In this document: positions 58,400 to 64,000 of the stretch, one piece after another
Numbering within the stretch: the first letter of the stretch is position 1
Layout: every line of letters begins with the position of its first letter
Source of the DNA: Grifola frondosa
Lineage: Eukaryota; Basidiomycota; Agaricomycetes; Polyporales; Grifolaceae
Assembly: GCA_001683735.1 (NCBI GenBank)
Contig: LUGG01000005.1
Coordinates: 62,001 to 126,000, forward strand
DNA length: 64,000 nt
Direction: 5' to 3'
Translations under genes and position numbers: made by a program
Notes under the pieces: generated by a model
Seen by the model: only the letters and a program-made list of their open reading frames with translations
Told to the model about the DNA's origin: nothing
The model's database searches: none

Positions 58400-60430
58400 A
58401 GACGGTCATGCACCCAATGTTGTATGATCGTTCGTTATGCACGCATACGGGATAAATATGTGCCAAGAGAAAAGTTTTCCATATTGCTCAATCCATCAGC
58501 TCATCGAGGACCTGAATTGTCCACGAGGCTCACCAAGAATCAGCGAAAAACTGCTGTGTCAACCGTACACAGGAAATTGAGGTTAAATGTTTTCTGATGT
58601 GGACAACATGGGCACAAATTTAGCACCACGGAGCATCCATAATGCATCTTTGTACCTTTGCGGACCTCGAGTGTCAACGAACTCGATGAGCATGGAGAGG
58701 ACATTCAGGATCCATCATCGTAGAAGCAATCCTGATGACTGTTCTGTTGTCGGCAGAACTGCATATACGAACCCATCATGCGGGACCAAGGCACTCGGAA
58801 ACGGCTTCAATAATATCGAGTATACAATACTGACCGCGGACGTCCGAACCAGGGTCGTCCGGTCTGCAAGCAACTTTCGTAAGACAGAATAGAAGGGTTG
58901 GACGTGAGAACGGGAAACTCACAATGTCAGCACGGAACCAAGTGACAGCAGCCGCTGCACACTTGAACGACCATTCGTACTGACAGAGAGACACAGGCGA
59001 GTTTGTAACTTGTCAAGATCCAGATTTGCGAGATGGAGACATGCAGAGGACAAGTCCCAGGCCCGGTCCGGGAATAAGGTCATTCGGACGAAGCCGGGAG
59101 GTACGGAGATGGTGCTAAATTGGGAGACGCTGACCGGTCTCAGGAGAGGAGAGCAGTGCACACGTTTTCGCATAAAATTAGTTCAGGAATATAGGATGCA
59201 GCGGTGACAACGGAGACAAAGTCACCCTCCGAGTCTATGAGGGATAGAGTCGGAAGCGACGATCGTTCTGAATTATCTGCGTCTTCACACCGCCAGAGAA
59301 GTTCGCGTGTAGGAAAGTGGATCTTGAGCCTCCTCGCCGGCAAGTGGGTCTTGCGCTTTCGTTCCTGTTTCCCTCTGTTTCTCTCAAAATACATTCTTCA
59401 CAATGTGTCTCGAATTAAAAAAGCAGGGGTTCATTCTCGCGAAGACGTCCGCATACAGTACGCCGTAGGGATGTCTTTGCATCCTTGAGTCGGCGGGAGC
59501 GGTCGAAGGAATCTTGCATGGTCTTGGCAAGATGAGAAGATACGATACAAAATAGACAGTACTTCTTGTCGTCTCCTGAGAGGAGGGTTGGAATAGATTC
59601 AAGGCATTGCGGTACGAATTGCCTGAGAGTCAGATGATCCTCATCTAGCATAATCTGTAGAGACGGAAACTACATCAATGCAGACAGAGTATATTGGGTA
59701 AGAAAGAGGAGAGCGTACTAGAAGGAATGGTAGACAATTTGGATAAGGTTTCCAGTTCCTTCCCGCGAGGAGAGCCAGGGAAATGATATCAATGTACTTC
59801 AAATTTGGGGTGACGAAATCATCATGTATCAATGATAGTCGTAGTCGTCAATTCATCCATCATGATATTGCAAGGAAGCAGGTCATCACAAGTTGACATT
59901 CTTAGCTGAATCTGTTGGCTTTGGGGTTGGTCGATAACCATCGAAGACTTTGCAGATTTTGCTGATACAGGAAGTTCTCAGAATCATTAATCACATCAGA
60001 CGAGAAAGTGCGTACCAAGCCAGATCGATATGGGCTCGCGTCCGCCACATCCTTCCCACTCATACTACATGTTAAGCATGCGATAGCCGGTGGAATCGAC
60101 GTACGCTTCAATTGTCAGTGTCAGCTTCAGAGGGAGCTAGCTTTGACTTTGACTGCCAATTACAATTTTTGCGATGGCGCGCCAATGAAGCTCGGGAATT
60201 TCCTTTTCGGTTTGAGCCGAAGGTGGCCCAGCAACAATCGGCCAGGACCTGTTAGTGGATATATTATTCGAGATTTCTTCCCAAATATAATGTACTAGTA
60301 CAAGCATCGAACAGAGCTCAGTCCATAAATCTGCACCCTCGCGGCCCCAACCAAGATACAAGACACAATACACCATGGTAATCAACAATATAGCAATAAA
60401 TACCGTCGTCACAGGGCGTGGCGTCGCTAT
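58400..60430. other. Long intergenic region
   Basis: About 2 kb upstream of the secreted-protein gene and downstream of the seven-helix gene. The minus frame 60137-60412 has a hydrophobic head but no recognised family; it may be 3' UTR of the seven-helix gene. No repeats or RNA genes seen. Confidence 0.4.
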
Positions 60431-61848
60431 TTACAATGGCAGCTCAGACGCATCCTCACGTTGTACGCGCACCCGCCCGGTAGGCTTAACGAGCGAGCTG
60501 CCGCTCTCCGCGTCGTCAGCCTTGCCATCGCGCCCGTATTGGTCGAAAGATGAGCGTTCCTGATGCCGCGCCACGGAGACGGTGATCGCGACGGGTACGG
60601 GCCGTAATGGATATTCGTGTTGTGCAGACACGGATGCGGAAATTCGGGAGTTCGAAGATGGTGGGTGCGAGGGGAAGTCCTTCGTGCTAATCCCGACGCG
60701 GATAATGATGAGCGTGAATGCGATTGCCTAGTGACGAATGAGTAAGTGAATGGGAAGAGGGGGGGAATCGAGAACATACGATGATCGGTTGCGTGGCGTC
60801 AAGGCAGATGTACTGCGCATTGGAGTTGGCAAGGTATGTCGTGAGGAGCGCAATGAGCGATGCGGAATAAAGTACAGCGGATTGGATCAAGATTTCAATC
60901 ACGCGCCAGTTGGAGGAGCCCAGACTGGAATGATACCTGGCCAAGCGGCGATTGGAGTACCATATACGGCCTGCAATGAGGGCTATGGAGAGGACATCGG
61001 CATGTCAGCAAAACTCAATCAGGAGTCAAGACGCTTGAGCGAGGGAAAAATAATACATACATGTCGATACCACATTTGTGCAGAGTGATAACACGAAGGC
61101 GGATGTGAGCCACGGCTTGATGCTGGTGACAAATATATCCCCGAGTTTAGTGGGGTCAGTCCCGCTTACGGAAAACTCGTAGCAAGCAGCGTATGCGGCG
61201 ACTATGGGCCCCGGGTAAGTGACATATCACGAATTAGATGGGGATAAGCTCACCTCCGTCTGCAACGAGGAGCATTATCGGGAAAATAATGATCTTCAGG
61301 TTGCGATTCCAAACCACATAGAGTCGGTAGACCTATGGTGCGATTAGACATATAAGACGGTCTTGGGTCAGAATTGGCAGACGTACCACGAATCCGTCCC
61401 CAACTAGCGTCTGTGTGGAATAGATAACATTCTTGCCGACATGTGTGGGGTCGCTCAGAGTCAGGAAGAAGCCTATCGCTCCTTCCGGTGTATGACTGAA
61501 TACAATAAAGCCTTCTATTGCACGGTGGAGGTCGATGCCGAGGTGCTACGACCGAATCTCCAGTTCAGCCGACGCGATGGCTCCAACACATTAAATAGAC
61601 ACTTACTGCAACAGTCAGAATGAACATGGTCGACGCAATTGCGAACAACATTCGGTTGAGCGTAGTCCTTTTCCGGGTCTCCGACCTAAACATCAGGATC
61701 CATACCGCGATACCGTAGAGGACGAAGAACGAGCCGACGAGGAGTGACTCGAGGAACAGTGAGACGAGCTGATGAAACGAGTTGGTTATGTCGATAATAC
61801 CCGTTCATAGTGAGTACATACCTCTGCTCTGTCTAGAGCGATTGCCAT
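60431..61848 (-). CDS. Seven-helix integral membrane protein (Agaricomycete type)
   Basis: Seven exons: 61822-61848, 61607-61768, 61387-61545, 61254-61332, 61061-61201, 60780-60982 and 60431-60727; 355 residues with every phase matching and no frameshift. Starts MAIALDRAE. Hydrophobic segments: SLLVGSFFVLYGIAVWILMF; RMLFAIASTMFILTVA; a third after the LSDPTHVGKN loop around TQTLVGDGFVVYRLYVVW; IIIFPIMLLVAD; WLTSAFVLSLCTNVVST; LIQSAVLYSASLIALLTTYL; and AIAFTLIIIRVGI. The last 80 residues are a polar cytosolic tail (SSFDQYGRDGKADDAESG). The family is very large in Agaricomycetes and resembles seven-helix receptors, but no ligand or coupling is established. Confidence 0.8.
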
Positions 61849-64000
61849 CGCAAGATGTGTGCAGGACAAAAGAAAGCCTTGTGGAGCGACCGCTGTCTAA
61901 AGGTATGCAAGCTAAGACCATCCGGGTTTTATCTAGATGTCAGCGTTGGACTTGTTGAGCGTTACACGATTCATCATGAGAAGCTGCCATCAGAAAAGCT
62001 GATAGCTGATAGCTGAAGCTTGTGCTTGTGATGCCACCTGTGCGAGAGCTGTCCGCTGTGACTGGATTCGGCCTTAACGGAACGTCAGAGTGTTGATAAT
62101 CTGTGTTGATCATCAGACTGCAGGTCCGACAAATCTGCATTCTGAACCAGGATCTGCAGCACCCAACATGCACCTTTGTGTTGTCTGTTGTATCGCTGGA
62201 CGCGGGCATACCTTGAATCCGATTGAACTCCTCCAGATGGTGCTCCGGAGTCAACGTTGATGGCAGTGTGCCGTGACGCCGTCGGAAAAGCCGCCGTAGT
62301 GATGGGGAGTCACGTGTGCGCGTTACTACTGGGAGAAGGTTCAAATGATCTCGCTGTTACTGTGGCACCACTACCACGTCAGCTTGTGTGTCCGTCGTCG
62401 TCGTGAATGTACCGCATGCACAGCTCGACATTAAGGAATTTCTCTCCAGTATGCTCGGCGCGGCGGCACTTTGAAATGTTACCTAGCCGTTCACGGTCAT
62501 CCAAGAAGATGCCCAAATACGTTCCTAAAAATTCCCAAGGCTTCAATCCCACATGCTCTGCCTTGGATGAACCTTTCCATGCTGACAAAACTCAATTCTG
62601 AGCCGCCTCCATTCAGTGCCTGTCGCTTGGCTGCGGATGCCTTCCAGAAATCTTCTCGAAGGCTCTATATGCTGCTTGCAGACCAGTAATCTTACGGCTT
62701 GTTTTGCGATCCACCCTTTGCCGAGCGCGGATGTGACCGGTGACCCAAGGTTCAAAACCCCATCATCTGCAGTCCAGCCGCCGGCTGCGGTACTTGGCCA
62801 AATCTCCAGTATCTGACTCCTTCCAGTACCACGAACATAAGAGATATGATCGATTTGAGATGTTCCAACTTGCCGAGGACGCCACGAAGTCTTCTGAAGC
62901 TAGGTACGCGTTATCACTCAGTACCAAAGTCAGTTCGTGGTCGACATCCGGTTGTGCCGCCGGTGGCGCGGCATATTCAAATTCTTGGTAAGGAACGGTG
63001 AAACATAACCCTGATCACTTCATCACGACAGATATCCGGTGACATCTGCGCATAAACACCATAGGGATATGTGCATGCCACACTATGTGTGCCACATGCA
63101 TCAATCTCGGCACAATGATGCCGCTGACAATTTCTATCACGCCAGAAATCCGTCGACGGCGCCATATTTATAGACAAGTCAACACTCTCAACGTCCTTGT
63201 TCACCCGCAATGTTGCAACCATTGACATAGGCCTGTCATGATCCTCTTTGAGCAGAATTCACTCAACGAAGCCCAGCTTCGAATGACTTTAGTCGGCGAG
63301 CGACGAGAATATGAATGGCACCAACGGGTCAACATGCTCCCACCCATATGTCCATCTGGCTGTCCTGTTCACGTTGCTCGGATCCCTCCATCGCAGCCCA
63401 TATCGTACCTCCAGCCCCAGAACTGCCATCACTGCGGACACCGTCGCCCCCATGGAGCATGTGCCTTGGGATCATCGCTGCCCTTATTCGAAACTTAGCG
63501 CGAACATGTCTCGAACGTTCGGCGAATCGGTGACCTGAATTGTATCCGCCGCGATACTCGGAGCTGCCCTGAGCTGACGCGATCTGATGAAAAGATGTAG
63601 GTAGTCCATGTTGTATGTCTTTGGACCACGATATAGGACCCGTGAAATTCCTCACAAGTGATAGGTACACGCCCGGACGTGGGGCGGATCTCTCGGTGGG
63701 AACCCTTGGTCCCGGTCCGACGTCCGTCCGGATATGCCTGGTCATCGAGCTTGGGGCTGAGTACTGGGGCCATGGTCCAGACATCGATAGAAACCTAAGA
63801 TATCATGAAAAGAGCACACATGTCAGTGCTTTGACAGAGACGAAAGTTGCGCGAGCTAGGTCCATATGTCTGGACACAATTGGGAAGCTTAGGCTTGACC
63901 GGACCTACTTATAGCGACCGATTCGGACATATATAGGCGAAAATTATGGTCTGGAGACCAATCAGTTGTGAGGAATTGCGGGGGTCCTCCTGATATCCCC
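61849..64000. other. No gene recognised to right edge
   Basis: About 2.1 kb. Frames of 60-150 codons overlap on both strands (for example 63329-63784 minus, 63238-63498 plus) but none shows family motifs, signal peptides or consistent introns. No long terminal repeats or transposase signatures seen. Confidence 0.45.

Noticed and set aside
62735..62765. GGTTCAAAACCCC resembling a tRNA T-arm
   Set aside because: No A-box, acceptor stem or anticodon arm can be drawn around it.

Overview
The window is nuclear DNA of a filamentous fungus, most likely a wood-decay basidiomycete (Agaricomycetes, probably Polyporales). This rests on dense 45-75 nt GT-AG introns, a CYP63-type cytochrome P450 with 16 exons, expanded F-box families, a basidiomycete seven-helix membrane protein, and small secreted proteins. 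The order-level placement is inferred from gene content; no marker gene was compared.

Layout. 0-1.4 kb: an F-box/LRR-like gene running off the left edge (-). 2-7.4 kb: an inverted duplication of a three-exon gene of unknown function ('family A': A1 -, A2 +) flanking a small four-helix membrane protein (-). 7.8-11 kb: kinetochore SPC25 (+) and a secreted SurE-like phosphatase (+). 11.6-12.8 kb: family A copy A3 (-). 13.6-16.3 kb: CYP63-like P450 (+). 16.6-25 kb: three members of an F-box plus zinc-finger family ('family B': B1 -, B2 +, B3 -). 26.3-30.2 kb: Ctr copper transporter, NADAR protein and ferric reductase, all +. 30.5-34.6 kb: a large YMC020W-like alpha/beta hydrolase (+). 34.8-36.4 kb: aldo/keto reductase (-). 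36.7-41.9 kb: a conserved hypothetical and a Ser/Pro-rich coiled-coil protein (+). 42.7-44 kb: family A copy A4 (-). 45.3-46.8 kb: JmjC/cupin protein (-). 47.2-52.4 kb: family B members B4 (+) and B5 (-). 53.8-61.8 kb: two hypothetical genes, a small secreted protein and a seven-helix membrane protein, all -. 61.9-64 kb: no gene recognised.

How the parts relate. Copper uptake and ferric reduction genes lie together, suggesting a small metal-acquisition neighbourhood. Families A and B are lineage-type expansions. A1/A2 form an inverted repeat, and the convergent pair B2/B3 recurs in mirror orientation as B4/B5. A 15-mer with an MCB-like ACGCGT core is shared by the A2 and B5 promoters.

Caution. 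Many otherwise coherent genes are broken by a single missing base, often in a homopolymer run, while SPC25, Ctr, JmjC, the seven-helix gene, A2 and A4 read cleanly. I treat most of these breaks as probable sequencing or assembly errors rather than pseudogenes, but the raw sequence alone cannot prove it. Exon limits were read by hand from GT/GC-AG sites, phase and paralogue comparison.
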